From Paracoccaceae bacterium (GTDB lineage: Bacteria > Pseudomonadota > Alphaproteobacteria > Rhodobacterales > Rhodobacteraceae): a stretch of 64,000 nt of DNA. The notes beneath the pieces were generated by a model, which did no database searches, had not been told where the DNA came from, and saw only the letters and a list, made by a program, of their open reading frames with translations. How positions within the stretch are numbered: the stretch's first letter is position 1; each line of letters starts with the position of its first letter. This document shows positions 32,048-41,127 of this stretch, piece after piece. The stretch is taken from assembly GCA_020622085.1 (NCBI GenBank), contig JAHRYM010000001.1, positions 991,117-1,055,116 on the forward strand, given 5' to 3'. A program made the position numbers and the translations under genes.

Positions 32048-32718
32048 ACGCCGTCGACATCTTCTTCAACGCCGACGTGCTGGCCCGCGCCTTCCCGATC
32101 CTGTTGCGCGGGCTGGGCATGACGCTGCTCCTGGGCTTCACCGCCATCCTGCTTGGCACCGCGCTTGGCGTCGGGATCGCCCTGCTGCGGCTTTACGGGC
32201 CGCGCCCGCTGCGCCTTGTCGCCATCCTCTACACCGACCTGATGCGCGCCATGCCGGTGCTGGTGGTGCTGATCCTGATCTATTACGCGCTGCCCTTCGC
32301 CGGGATCGTGCTGTCCTCCTTCGCCGCGGCCGCCATCGCGCTGTCGCTGGTCCTGGGCGCCTATACCGCCGAGGTGATGCGCGCGGGCCTGCAGGCGGTG
32401 CCGCGTGGCCAGTCCGAGGCCGCGGCGGCGCTTGGCCTGGGCTTCTGGCTGACGATGCGCAAGGTGATCCTGCCGCAGGCGGTGCGGCTGGTGATCCCGC
32501 CGCATGCCTCGAACTGCGTCAGCATCATCAAGGACACCTCGCTTGCCTCGGTCGTGGCGATGACCGACCTGCTGAAACAGGCCACCGATGCGCAGGCGCT
32601 GTTCGCCAACCCCTCGCCGCTGATCGGTGCCGCACTGATCTATGTGGCGATCCTCTGGCCGCTGGTGCGGCTGACCGGCTGGCTGGAGCACCGCTTCCAG
32701 CGCGCCTACCAACGGTAA
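32044..32718 (+). CDS. amino acid ABC transporter permease
   Basis: His/Glu/Gln-type permease: TDLMRAMPVLVVLILIYYALPF; AAAALGLGFWLTMRKVILPQAVRLVIPP. Confidence 0.92.
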   Translation: MNAVDIFFNADVLARAFPILLRGLGMTLLLGFTAILLGTALGVGIALLRLYGPRPLRLVAILYTDLMRAMPVLVVLILIYYALPFAGIVLSSFAAAAIALSLVLGAYTAEVMRAGLQAVPRGQSEAAAALGLGFWLTMRKVILPQAVRLVIPPHASNCVSIIKDTSLASVVAMTDLLKQATDAQALFANPSPLIGAALIYVAILWPLVRLTGWLEHRFQRAYQR

Positions 32719-32723
32719 GAACC

Positions 32724-33842
32724 ATGCAAGACGCCTATTTCCTGTATCACTCCATCGGCCAGTATCCCGGCAAGACGGCCGACCTCTCCCGCGCCATGGC
32801 GGACTTCGCCGCGGTCTGGGGCGCGACAAACGATGCGCAATGGGACTGGCTGCTGCCCCGCCGCGCAGCCTTCATCGACCGCTGGCGCGCGATCCTGAAC
32901 GCGCCCGAAGGCAGCGTCACCACGGCCGAAAACGTCACGCAGGCGGTGCACATGATCCTGACCGCCCTGCCGCCCGAACGGTTGCGCGGCAAGCGGGTGC
33001 TGATCGCGGCCGATTGCTTTCCGTCGAACCATTTCCTGCTGACCGGATTGCAGGAACGGCTTGGCTTCACGCTGGACACCGTGCCGATGCGGCAGGGCGC
33101 TTCCTGGGTCGAGGACGAGGATTTTGCGGCTCAGTGGGGGCCGGACGTGGCGGTGGCACTGCTCACATGGGTGTCCTCCACCACCTCGAGCCGGATCGAC
33201 CTGCCGGCGCTGGTTGCCCATGGCCGGCGGATGGGCAGCCTTGTGGGCGTGGACATCACCCAGGGCGCGGGGCTTCTGCCCTTTGACGTGATGGCGCCGA
33301 AAGTCGATTTCACGGTCACCACCAGCCTCAAATGGATGTGCGGCACGCCCGGAGCGGGCATCCTGCATGTCGCACCGCACCTGATCGCCGACTGCACGCC
33401 AGAGTTGCGCGGCTGGTTCAGCCAGCCCGATCCGTTCAACTGGGCGCTCGACCGCTTTGCCTTGGCCCCCGATATCCGCCGCTTCGACAATGGCACGCCG
33501 GGCTGCATGGCCGCGATCGCCTCGCTTCCGGCGCTGGACTGGCACGCCGCGCAGGACCATGCCGCGATCCTTGCCGGCAACCGCCGCCAGACCGCGCGGC
33601 TGATGGCGGCGGCGCGCGAGCTGGGGCTGGATCTGGTGACGCCGCTTGCCGAGGCGCGGCGCGGCGGTTCGGTCATGCTGCGCCTGCCGGGCCCGGCCGC
33701 GCCGGTCGTGACCCTCCTGCGCGGGATAGGGATCTCGACCGACGGGCGTGGCAACATCCTGCGCGCCTCGCCCGGGGTGGTGACGACCGATGCCGGGGTC
33801 GAGGCCCTTGTCGAAGGTCTGGCCCGCCACGCCCGTCAGTGA
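32724..33842 (+). CDS. class V aminotransferase-fold PLP enzyme (kynureninase-like)
   Basis: ADCFPSNHFLLTGLQERLG; VGVDITQGAGLLPFDV; TTSLKWMCGTPGAGILHV (Lys motif). Confidence 0.85.
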   Translation: MQDAYFLYHSIGQYPGKTADLSRAMADFAAVWGATNDAQWDWLLPRRAAFIDRWRAILNAPEGSVTTAENVTQAVHMILTALPPERLRGKRVLIAADCFPSNHFLLTGLQERLGFTLDTVPMRQGASWVEDEDFAAQWGPDVAVALLTWVSSTTSSRIDLPALVAHGRRMGSLVGVDITQGAGLLPFDVMAPKVDFTVTTSLKWMCGTPGAGILHVAPHLIADCTPELRGWFSQPDPFNWALDRFALAPDIRRFDNGTPGCMAAIASLPALDWHAAQDHAAILAGNRRQTARLMAAARELGLDLVTPLAEARRGGSVMLRLPGPAAPVVTLLRGIGISTDGRGNILRASPGVVTTDAGVEALVEGLARHARQ

Positions 33843-33893
33843 CGCCGCATGGGCGAGACGCCCCCGGCCATGATCCCCAGGCGCACTCCACTT

Positions 33894-33911
33894 CATGCGC
33901 ATCTGCGCATG
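33894..33911. promoter_or_regulatory. near-perfect palindrome catgcgca-tc-tgcgcatg
   Basis: 8-bp arms, 2-nt spacer, upstream of the SerC-SerA-like fusion gene. Confidence 0.4.
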
Positions 33912-34225
33912 GGCGGGGGATGCGCGCCGTGATCGGAATCAAGCGGATGGGGAAATCGACCCGGATGCCGCCGGGGATTCACTGGATCTGCCGCCATGAT
34001 TGCGCCATTCGGGCGATGCAACGGAATTGCGCAGCCAAACCGACCGTTTGGCGCACTGGATCCGGATCGCGCTGGCGGGCCAGACTCTGCAGGCACCGAC
34101 GCATTGATCGCCAGAAACGTCGAAATTGCACCCTTCCAGTCGGGCCGCCCGCAATAAAGGAAGTCTTGACCCCGCGACATATGTTGCGAGTGGTGTGCGC
34201 TTTTTTCATGGAAGGACCAGCCCGA

Positions 34226-37201
34226 ATGTCGAACAAGGATCTTCTTATCAAGCAGCGTCAGGCGTCCATCGATGCGACGAAGGCCGGCGCGCCCGCCCGC
34301 ACGGGCAACCCGTTCTTTGGCGTTGGCCCGATCACCGACGGCGCCGCCGACGAAGCCGACAGCCGCATGCTCAAGTTCGAGTTCGAACATTGGCTGGAAA
34401 CGAACTACCGCAAGCTTGACGACAAGGGCCGCGATCTTGGCCCCTTCACGGTGGCCGAAATCGGGCGCTCGATGCACCGCGGCTATCCGGCGGACAAGTT
34501 CCTGCTGGACATGATGCGCGAAATCCATCGCTATTTCGAATTCCCCAAGGCCAACAAGATGGCCGTGGGCCTGGGCGGCGGGCATTCGGGCTTTACGGCC
34601 TGCGCGCTGCACCTGATCACGACGAACGACCCCGATCAGCGGATTTTCGTCGATACGCTGCGCCCCGAATCTGACGCCGCCAAGTCATCGGGTTTCTTCC
34701 GCCAGTCCTGGGGCGCGCAGATCATCGAGATGATGCGCTATGCCCGCAACGGTGATGAATCCCGGGTCCACTTCGCCAAGGAAGAGGGCGTGGTCCCCTC
34801 GGCTGCCGAACTGGCGAAGCTGGGCATCAAGCTTTTCGTCGGCGTCGGCCATGAAACGACGGGTGCCAGCACCTATTCGACCCGCGACGTGAAGGAGCTT
34901 CTTGCCTGGATCGACATGAACCCGGCAGAGCATCACGTCGTGCTCGACGCCACCTCGATGCTGGGCGCGATGCCCTGGGGCGAAGACCTGGTGCGCGAAG
35001 TCACGACCAAGTGCTGCATGTTCATGCCCTTCCAGAAGGCGATCGGCGGCATTTCGGGCTATTTCATCGTCTCGTTCACCCCGGCGGCGCTGGCGCTGGT
35101 CGAGGCCAACCAGCAGAATCCGTCCTGGGCCATTCCGCGCCAGCTGAAGATCGCGGCGCCGCTTGACCCCAAGATGCCGCTGACAGGCGCGCGCACCGTG
35201 AACGTCGGCCCGATCTATGATCCGGCGCAGAACAAGATGCTGGGCGGCGTGATCAACACCTTCTCGACCCTTGCCTTCGCGGAAACCACCTTCGGCCTTC
35301 TGCGCGCGGAAAAGCGCATCGGTTCGATCAGCGACCTGAACGCCCGTTCGGTCCGGAACCGCGACGCGGTCAACGCCTGGGTTGCGGCGCACCCGCTCTT
35401 TGATCTTGGCGTCTCGGACCCCGATTACCGTGGCGCCGCCGTGACGCTTCTGAAGGTCACCGACCCGGATATCACCGATCCGGGCATCCACGCGCGCATC
35501 GTCGCCTATTCAAAGGCGATCCTGTCCTATGACGGTGTCACCCATCCGAACGGCAGCTACGAGCCCGGCCTTGACGTGGCGCGCTACATCAACGCCTTCC
35601 CCGGCACGCCCGGCGACTACCGCGCCTGGATCGGTGGCATCCGCCCGGCCGAGGATGTTCCGGCGTTCCTTGACAACCTGGAATATGCCTACCACCGCGC
35701 CAAGATCGCCGTGCTGGAAGAAGAGCTGGCCAAGCTGGGCGTGACCTTCGACCCCGAAGCGGCCGCAGATGCGAACCGCCGGATGGACGACTCGAACCGC
35801 GCCTACAAGGTTCTGATCTGCGATCGCGTCGGGCTGAAGTTCGACGCGAACGGCCAACCGGATCATTCCGAGGTCAAGGCCTATGTCGCGTCGAAAGACG
35901 GCGTCTTCCACGAAGGGCCGCTGGGCGACGAAAGCGCGCTTGAAAAGGGCAAGATCCACTTCTTCTATGTGCCTGACATCTCGACCGAATCCGAGATCAT
36001 GGCGGTTGCGGGCAAGGGCCAGTATGACGCGGTGATAGCGGCCGCGACCTTCCTGCCCAAGGCGTCGGTCTTCAGGCTGGGCGGCGTCCGCATCGGTGCT
36101 GGCACCGGCAACATGGGGTCCGACAGCTGGGGCGGCGGCAATGGCCTGGGTGGCGAGGCGGCGCTGATGAACACGCCCAGCTTCAACAGCCGCGCAACCG
36201 CGCAGATGGCGATGAAGGCGCTTGTGAAGGTGGCCCCCGATCTGCCGGTTGACAGGATGCACGCCCTGACGGCGGCGGGGCAGTTCGACACCGGTCGCAA
36301 TCTGCGCGAATTCCCGACCGAAAAGCTGGAAGGCAAGACCATCGCGATCTTCGGCTATGGCAACATCGGCCGCGAAGTCGCCAAGCTGGCGGCTGCCTTC
36401 GGGATGAAGGTCCGCGTCTTTGCCCGTCCGCATCACAAGGACTGGATCGAATCGGAAGGCTTCACCCATGCCGCGACCAAGGAGGACGCCGCCCGTGGCG
36501 CTGATGTCCTGTCGCTGCACACCGGCCTTGGTGCCCTGAACGCCGAAACTGGCAAATACGCGAATGCGGGCTTCATCGGAGACAGCGTGTTCGCCGTCGT
36601 CAACAAGGGGGCAATCCTTCTGAACTACGACCGCGGCGAAGGTGTTGACGCCGAGGCTCTGGACCGCGCCCTTGCGTCGGGCCAGATCCGCCATGCGGCG
36701 ATCGACGCCGACCTGTTCACCAATGCCGAAACCGGCGCGGCCTCGGGTCCGATGGTTCCCTACCTTCCGCTTGCGGCCAAGTATCCCGGTCGTCTGGAAC
36801 TTCTGCCGCACGCCGCCGCGGATACCGAACACATGAGCCGCGTCGAAGGTGCGAGGCAGGCGGTGGACCAGATCCTTGACCTGATCCAGTACAAGCGCGT
36901 GGTGAACCTGAAAGGCGATCTGCCCGCAGGCTACACCTTCGGCGGTGCCAGGACTGTGCCTGGCGTCGGAGGCGCGACGGCGCGCGATGTGGCGAGCCTT
37001 GCCGGCGATGCCGCCGACCTGACCGCCGCCCGCGCCGCCGCAGAAGAGGTCGCGGCCATCCTCGGTTCACTCGCCACGGCAACAGACGCCGGTCGTCAGG
37101 CGATCCTCATCGAACGCTACGGCAAGGTGCTGCTGAAGGCCGCCAACACGCAAACCACGCTTCTGCGCAAGCACGGCCTAGAAGGCCCCTTTCAGGGCTG
37201 A
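34226..37201 (+). CDS. fusion protein: phosphoserine aminotransferase-like (class V PLP) + D-3-phosphoglycerate dehydrogenase-like NAD domain (991 aa)
   Basis: N-part: GVGHETTGASTYSTRDVKELLAWIDMN..VVLDATSMLGAMPWGEDLV..MPFQKAIGG. C-part: GKTIAIFGYGNIGREVAKLAAAFGMKVRVFAR..VNKGAILLNYDRGEGVDAEALDRAL. Confidence 0.85.
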   Translation: MSNKDLLIKQRQASIDATKAGAPARTGNPFFGVGPITDGAADEADSRMLKFEFEHWLETNYRKLDDKGRDLGPFTVAEIGRSMHRGYPADKFLLDMMREIHRYFEFPKANKMAVGLGGGHSGFTACALHLITTNDPDQRIFVDTLRPESDAAKSSGFFRQSWGAQIIEMMRYARNGDESRVHFAKEEGVVPSAAELAKLGIKLFVGVGHETTGASTYSTRDVKELLAWIDMNPAEHHVVLDATSMLGAMPWGEDLVREVTTKCCMFMPFQKAIGGISGYFIVSFTPAALALVEANQQNPSWAIPRQLKIAAPLDPKMPLTGARTVNVGPIYDPAQNKMLGGVINTFSTLAFAETTFGLLRAEKRIGSISDLNARSVRNRDAVNAWVAAHPLFDLGVSDPDYRGAAVTLLKVTDPDITDPGIHARIVAYSKAILSYDGVTHPNGSYEPGLDVARYINAFPGTPGDYRAWIGGIRPAEDVPAFLDNLEYAYHRAKIAVLEEELAKLGVTFDPEAAADANRRMDDSNRAYKVLICDRVGLKFDANGQPDHSEVKAYVASKDGVFHEGPLGDESALEKGKIHFFYVPDISTESEIMAVAGKGQYDAVIAAATFLPKASVFRLGGVRIGAGTGNMGSDSWGGGNGLGGEAALMNTPSFNSRATAQMAMKALVKVAPDLPVDRMHALTAAGQFDTGRNLREFPTEKLEGKTIAIFGYGNIGREVAKLAAAFGMKVRVFARPHHKDWIESEGFTHAATKEDAARGADVLSLHTGLGALNAETGKYANAGFIGDSVFAVVNKGAILLNYDRGEGVDAEALDRALASGQIRHAAIDADLFTNAETGAASGPMVPYLPLAAKYPGRLELLPHAAADTEHMSRVEGARQAVDQILDLIQYKRVVNLKGDLPAGYTFGGARTVPGVGGATARDVASLAGDAADLTAARAAAEEVAAILGSLATATDAGRQAILIERYGKVLLKAANTQTTLLRKHGLEGPFQG

Positions 37202-37218
37202 TCGACGGACATGAGCGG

Positions 37219-37254
37219 AAAAACCCGGAGGAGGCGTGCCTTCTCCGGGTTTTT
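37219..37254 (+). terminator. rho-independent terminator
   Basis: aaaaacccggaggaggcgtgccttctccgggttttt. Confidence 0.9.
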
Positions 37255-37373
37255 CATGCCCGGTTGCCCTATGCTGACATGCCGTTCGTTCTGGCGCCCA
37301 ACCTCTGGGCGGGGATGTCCGGCCGCGGCCAGACGCCGGGAACGCGGCGCGAACGCGTTCATGGCGACGGCAT

Positions 37374-37500
37374 CGAGGTGGATACGATGTGCAGGACCGC
37401 AAGCTGGTGATCAACGAGACTGAATCCGCCTCGGTGCGACGGATCTTCGAGCGGTTCGTCGAGCTCGGCTCGGCCACAATGCTGGCGAAGGAGCGGCGGC
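37374..37500 (+). pseudogene. serine recombinase/invertase fragment
   Basis: Reading frame GGYDVQDRKLVINETESASVRRIFERFVELGSATMLAKERRREG resembles the internal part of large serine recombinases; no catalytic N-terminus present. Confidence 0.75.
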
Positions 37501-37679
37501 GGGAAGGGTTCCTGCTGGGCGTCCTGCAAGCCTATGAGGCGCTGGGCGAGACGGAGCTGGCAACGCGCAAACTGGGCGATTTCCTGACGGCCCGATATGG
37601 TTCGCTTGCGGATGCCAAGGTCGCGCTGGGCGACGTTCCTGCAATCCGGCAAGCCTTTCTGGACGTTCAGCGCGATCTG

Positions 37680-38729
37680 GACTCCGTTGCACAAATCCCA
37701 TGATGGATTCATCTCGTGAATCCAGCGTGGTATCTGGGCGGCATGAGCAGACCCACGCCCCCCGCCTACAAAACCTGGAACTGGCCCGCATATGACAAGG
37801 CGCTGAAGCGCCGTGGCTCTCTGACGATCTGGTTCGATCCCGCCATGACCTGTGAGGCCGCGCCGACTGGCAAGCGCGGTCGCCAGCCCGCCTGCAGCGA
37901 CGCAGCGATCCAGACCTGCCTGACGATGAAGGTGCTGTTTGGCATGGCGCTGCGGCAAACGACCGGGTTCGTCGAGAGCCTGCTGCGCCTGACCGGCCTG
38001 GACTGGGCCGTGCCTGACTTCAGCACGCTGTCACGGCGCCAGAAGTCCCTGAAGGTCAACATCCCCTACCGCGGCTCGGACGGTCCGCTCCACCTGCTGG
38101 TCGACAGCACCGGGATCAAGGTCGAGGGCGAAGGGGAGTGGAACGCCCGCAAGCATGGCGGCACGAAACGGCGCGTCTGGCGGAAGATCCACATCGGGAT
38201 CGACGAGAAATCCCTGGAAATCCGGGCCGCAGAGTTCACCACCAGCGACGTGGGCGATGCGCCCATGCTGCCCGAACTTCTCGACCAGATACCATCCGAG
38301 CAGGAGATCGCCACCGTCACAGCCGATGGCGCTTTCGACACGCGCAAGTGCCATGACGCCATCGCTGCCCGTGGTGCAACCGCGATCATCCCGCCCCGCA
38401 AGAACGCCAAACCGTGGAAGCCCGACACCGCCGGGGCGGTCGCCCGCAACGAGATTCTGCGCACATCGAAGCGTGTCGGTCGAACCATCTGGCGACGATG
38501 GAGCGGCTATCACCGCCGAAGCCGCGTCGAGGCCAAGATGCACTGTGTGAAGCTGCTCGGCCAGCGCCTGACTGCCCGGGACTTCGACCGTCAGGTCGCA
38601 GAGTTCCAGGTTCGTGTCGCCGTTCTGAACGGCTTCACCGCGCTCGGAACACCCGTCACGGAAGCCGTAGGATAAGTCTGTCCGGGGAAAGGGGTAGTCC
38701 GGGCTGCAAATGATCTGTGCAACAGAGCC
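37680..38729 (+). mobile_element. IS5-family insertion sequence
   Basis: Imperfect terminal inverted repeats: left ...actccgttgcacaaatc; right (reverse complement) ggctctgttgcacagatc; one intact transposase between. Confidence 0.85.
37743..38675 (+). CDS. IS5-family transposase
   Basis: LLVDSTGIKVEGEGEWNARKHGGTKRRVWRKIHIGIDEKSLEIRA DDE transposase; VTADGAFDTRKCHDAIAARGATAIIPPRKNA; start MSRPTPPAYKTWNW. Confidence 0.93.
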   Translation: MSRPTPPAYKTWNWPAYDKALKRRGSLTIWFDPAMTCEAAPTGKRGRQPACSDAAIQTCLTMKVLFGMALRQTTGFVESLLRLTGLDWAVPDFSTLSRRQKSLKVNIPYRGSDGPLHLLVDSTGIKVEGEGEWNARKHGGTKRRVWRKIHIGIDEKSLEIRAAEFTTSDVGDAPMLPELLDQIPSEQEIATVTADGAFDTRKCHDAIAARGATAIIPPRKNAKPWKPDTAGAVARNEILRTSKRVGRTIWRRWSGYHRRSRVEAKMHCVKLLGQRLTARDFDRQVAEFQVRVAVLNGFTALGTPVTEAVG

Positions 38730-38906
38730 GCGAAAAGATGGTTTCACGCAACTATGAAAATGCAGGAATAACAAGTCCTTACGGCTTTACACCATATGGC
38801 CCGCAGTTCAGAGCCTTGGAGAATACTGGCCCTGAGAGAACCCTTTGGGGGCACATCTTGGCTTGACCGGTGGAAAGGGCTGCCCGCATAACCCTCGAAA
38901 ACAACG

Positions 38907-38929
38907 GAAAAATCCGGCCGCGGCCGGAT
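38907..38929 (-). terminator. terminator downstream of tRNA-Ser
   Basis: Minus strand atccggccgcggccggattttt. Confidence 0.7.
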
Positions 38930-38955
38930 CGGGAGAACGCGTTCGCGAGGGCAAG

Positions 38956-39045
38956 TGGCGGACAGAGAGGGATTCGAACCCTCGAGACGGTTCCCCGCCT
39001 ACACACTTTCCAGGCGTGCGCCTTCGACCACTCGGCCACCTGTCC
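38956..39045 (-). tRNA. tRNA-Ser(GGA)
   Basis: Minus strand ggacaggtggccgagtggtcgaaggcgcacgcctggaaagtgtgtaggcggggaaccgtctcgagggttcgaatccctctctgtccgcca: anticodon GGA, long variable arm, encoded CCA. Confidence 0.97.
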
Positions 39046-39268
39046 GTGGCGCGGTCAATAGCCTTTTCTCGCGGGGCTGCGCAAGGGGGGAGTGCAAGGG
39101 TGGGGTATCCACGGCACTATGGGGGCCGGCAAGCTTTTCATGTTCTTCGCCCGTCCTGAATTGTTCCGTAACCGGCCACGGCCTGACGTCTGCGCCATCT
39201 CCTGAACGGCACTCCGGCGGGGTTGTCGCCCGCTGCCGGGAGAGACCGGTGGCTTCGGACAGCCGGGA

Positions 39269-39742
39269 TCACGCCGCCGGATGGGGGCTGAACACCTCGC
39301 TGCTGCCGTCCTTGCGGATCAGCACCACGTCTTAAGTCTCGCGTTCCGCCTCCGGTCTCATGCCCGGAGAGCCGTAGCGCATGCCGGGGACCGACAGGCC
39401 GATTGCATCGGGGGCCTCGGCCAGCAACCGGCGGATGTCGGCGGCGGGAACATGGCCTTCGACCACATAGGCGCCGACCGTCGCGGTGTGGCACGAAGCC
39501 AGTGCGGGCGGGATGCCCATCTGGCGCTTGTGGGCGTCCAGCGCCCCGGCCTCGCGTGTCTCGACGGTGGTGGTGAAGCCTTCGGCTGCCAGATGGTCGA
39601 TCCAGGCCCCGCAACAGCCGCAGCCTGGATCCTTGACCACATGGATCGTGTCTGCGGCAAAGACCGGCAGTGCGGACCCCGATGCCGCGACCAGGCCCGT
39701 CGTCAGGGCGAAAAGCTGCCGGCGGCTCATCCCACGGGTCAT
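39269..39742 (-). pseudogene. DUF411 family metal-binding protein, interrupted near C-terminus by TAA (or naturally shortened to 39332)
   Basis: HVVKDPGCGCCGAWIDHLAAEGFTT; ADIRRLLAEAPDAIGLSVPGMRYGSPGM. Frame continues after TAA as DVVLIRKDGSSEVFSPHPAA*. Confidence 0.75.
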
Positions 39743-40068
39743 TCCTGCCTCCTTCGGCGATACGATGTCCGCGACATCAGGAAACTCCGGCCTCAGAACC
39801 CAGGAATGCGCGAGGGCAGGTGACACGGCGCCGGCCAGAGCCCCGATGCCCGATAGCCACCAGGGATGGTGCCGAAGGCAACCCCGAACGGGGAACCGTT
39901 CATCCACGGTGCGCCACCAATTCGGACGGGCCTTCGCTCTTGCAGAATCCTGCAAGATACCTTCTGGATGATCCGTGTTTGAGTGGTCTGCGTCAGGGGT
40001 TGCGTCAGGTGGAACGCAGGGAAAAGGGGCCAGCGGAATTTTCCGTGCTGAAATCCGTCCTTGCGGGG

Positions 40069-41127
40069 ATGGCAAGGCCGTCGGTAACGGCGGCCGGGAT
40101 TGCCCTTGGCACCGTCGCGGCGCTGTTTCTGGCCTACTGCCTCGTGTTCGGGGCATGGTTCACGGCATCAGATTTCTACCGCTATCTGATGTCCGATGAC
40201 CTGGACACCTACACCAACGTCACACACAAGGTGCTGAGCCGGCAGGGCAGCCACGATCCGGCGATCGTGGTGCTGGGCACCTCGGTCATGGTGCGCTGCG
40301 TCGCGGGCGAGGAGCCGCTGTCGGCGCTGGTGCAGGCCGATAGCGGTCGCAGGCTGGCCACCCATGATCTGGCGACCGATGCGCAGACAAGCTGGGAAAT
40401 GCTGGCACTGGTCGACCGGCTGCCGCCGAACGCGGATGGCGTTCTGGTGATCGGCCTGTCGCCGGGGCTTCTTGAATTCGGAAGCGGCGAAGGGCGCTGG
40501 CAATCGCTGCAAGGTCTGATCGATGCGCCCAAGCTGGGGTTCGTGTCGGCAGCGATGGATCGGGCGGCCGAGGACGCGGGCGCCATCGTGCCCCTTCGCA
40601 CCGGCATCCATGCGCTTGACAATGCCGCCTTCTTCCTTTCGCGGCGAAAAGACATCGTGAAGAACCTGCTCGGGGGCGGCAAGACCTATGGCGAGCCGCT
40701 TGATGCCTATTGGTACAAGAACGTGAACCGGCCTGATTTCTGGCAGTCCGAAATCGAAAAGGTGCCCGGGCAGGAGGCGCTTTACCGCCAGAACGCCGTT
40801 GCCAACTTCACCGTTCTGGAAAGCGTCGTGACGCTTGCACGCCAGAGCGGCGCAAAGGGCGTCGTGATCGTCGAGGCGCCGCTGAACCCCGGCTGGAATG
40901 CGGTGCCGCAGGCGGCGGACTATATCAGCCGCTACCGTCAGGATCTGGCGGACTTTGCGTCGCGCGTCGATGCAACTCTGGTTCGCACGACCGATGACGC
41001 GGGGCTGATCCAGTCCGATTTCGTGGATTACGAAGGACACTTGGGCAATGCGCCCGCGCGCGACCGCTGCACGGGCGCGCTGGCGCGGGGCATCGGGGCG
41101 GCGATGGGGGGCACACATGACGGATGA
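40069..41127 (+). CDS. SGNH-type/DltD-like membrane-anchored protein of Dlt-like operon
   Basis: N-terminal TM; AIVVLGTSVMVRC (G-x-S nucleophile-type motif); SDFVDYEGHLGNA C-terminal Asp/His-type motif; gene context. GTG alternative start at 40045. Confidence 0.7.
   Translation: MARPSVTAAGIALGTVAALFLAYCLVFGAWFTASDFYRYLMSDDLDTYTNVTHKVLSRQGSHDPAIVVLGTSVMVRCVAGEEPLSALVQADSGRRLATHDLATDAQTSWEMLALVDRLPPNADGVLVIGLSPGLLEFGSGEGRWQSLQGLIDAPKLGFVSAAMDRAAEDAGAIVPLRTGIHALDNAAFFLSRRKDIVKNLLGGGKTYGEPLDAYWYKNVNRPDFWQSEIEKVPGQEALYRQNAVANFTVLESVVTLARQSGAKGVVIVEAPLNPGWNAVPQAADYISRYRQDLADFASRVDATLVRTTDDAGLIQSDFVDYEGHLGNAPARDRCTGALARGIGAAMGGTHDG

Noticed and set aside
33332-34225. Upstream extension of the 1289-aa ORF
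   Set aside because: It overlaps the PLP-enzyme gene in another frame and has no family-like content; the real start is near 34226 (MSNKDLLIKQRQASIDATKAG).
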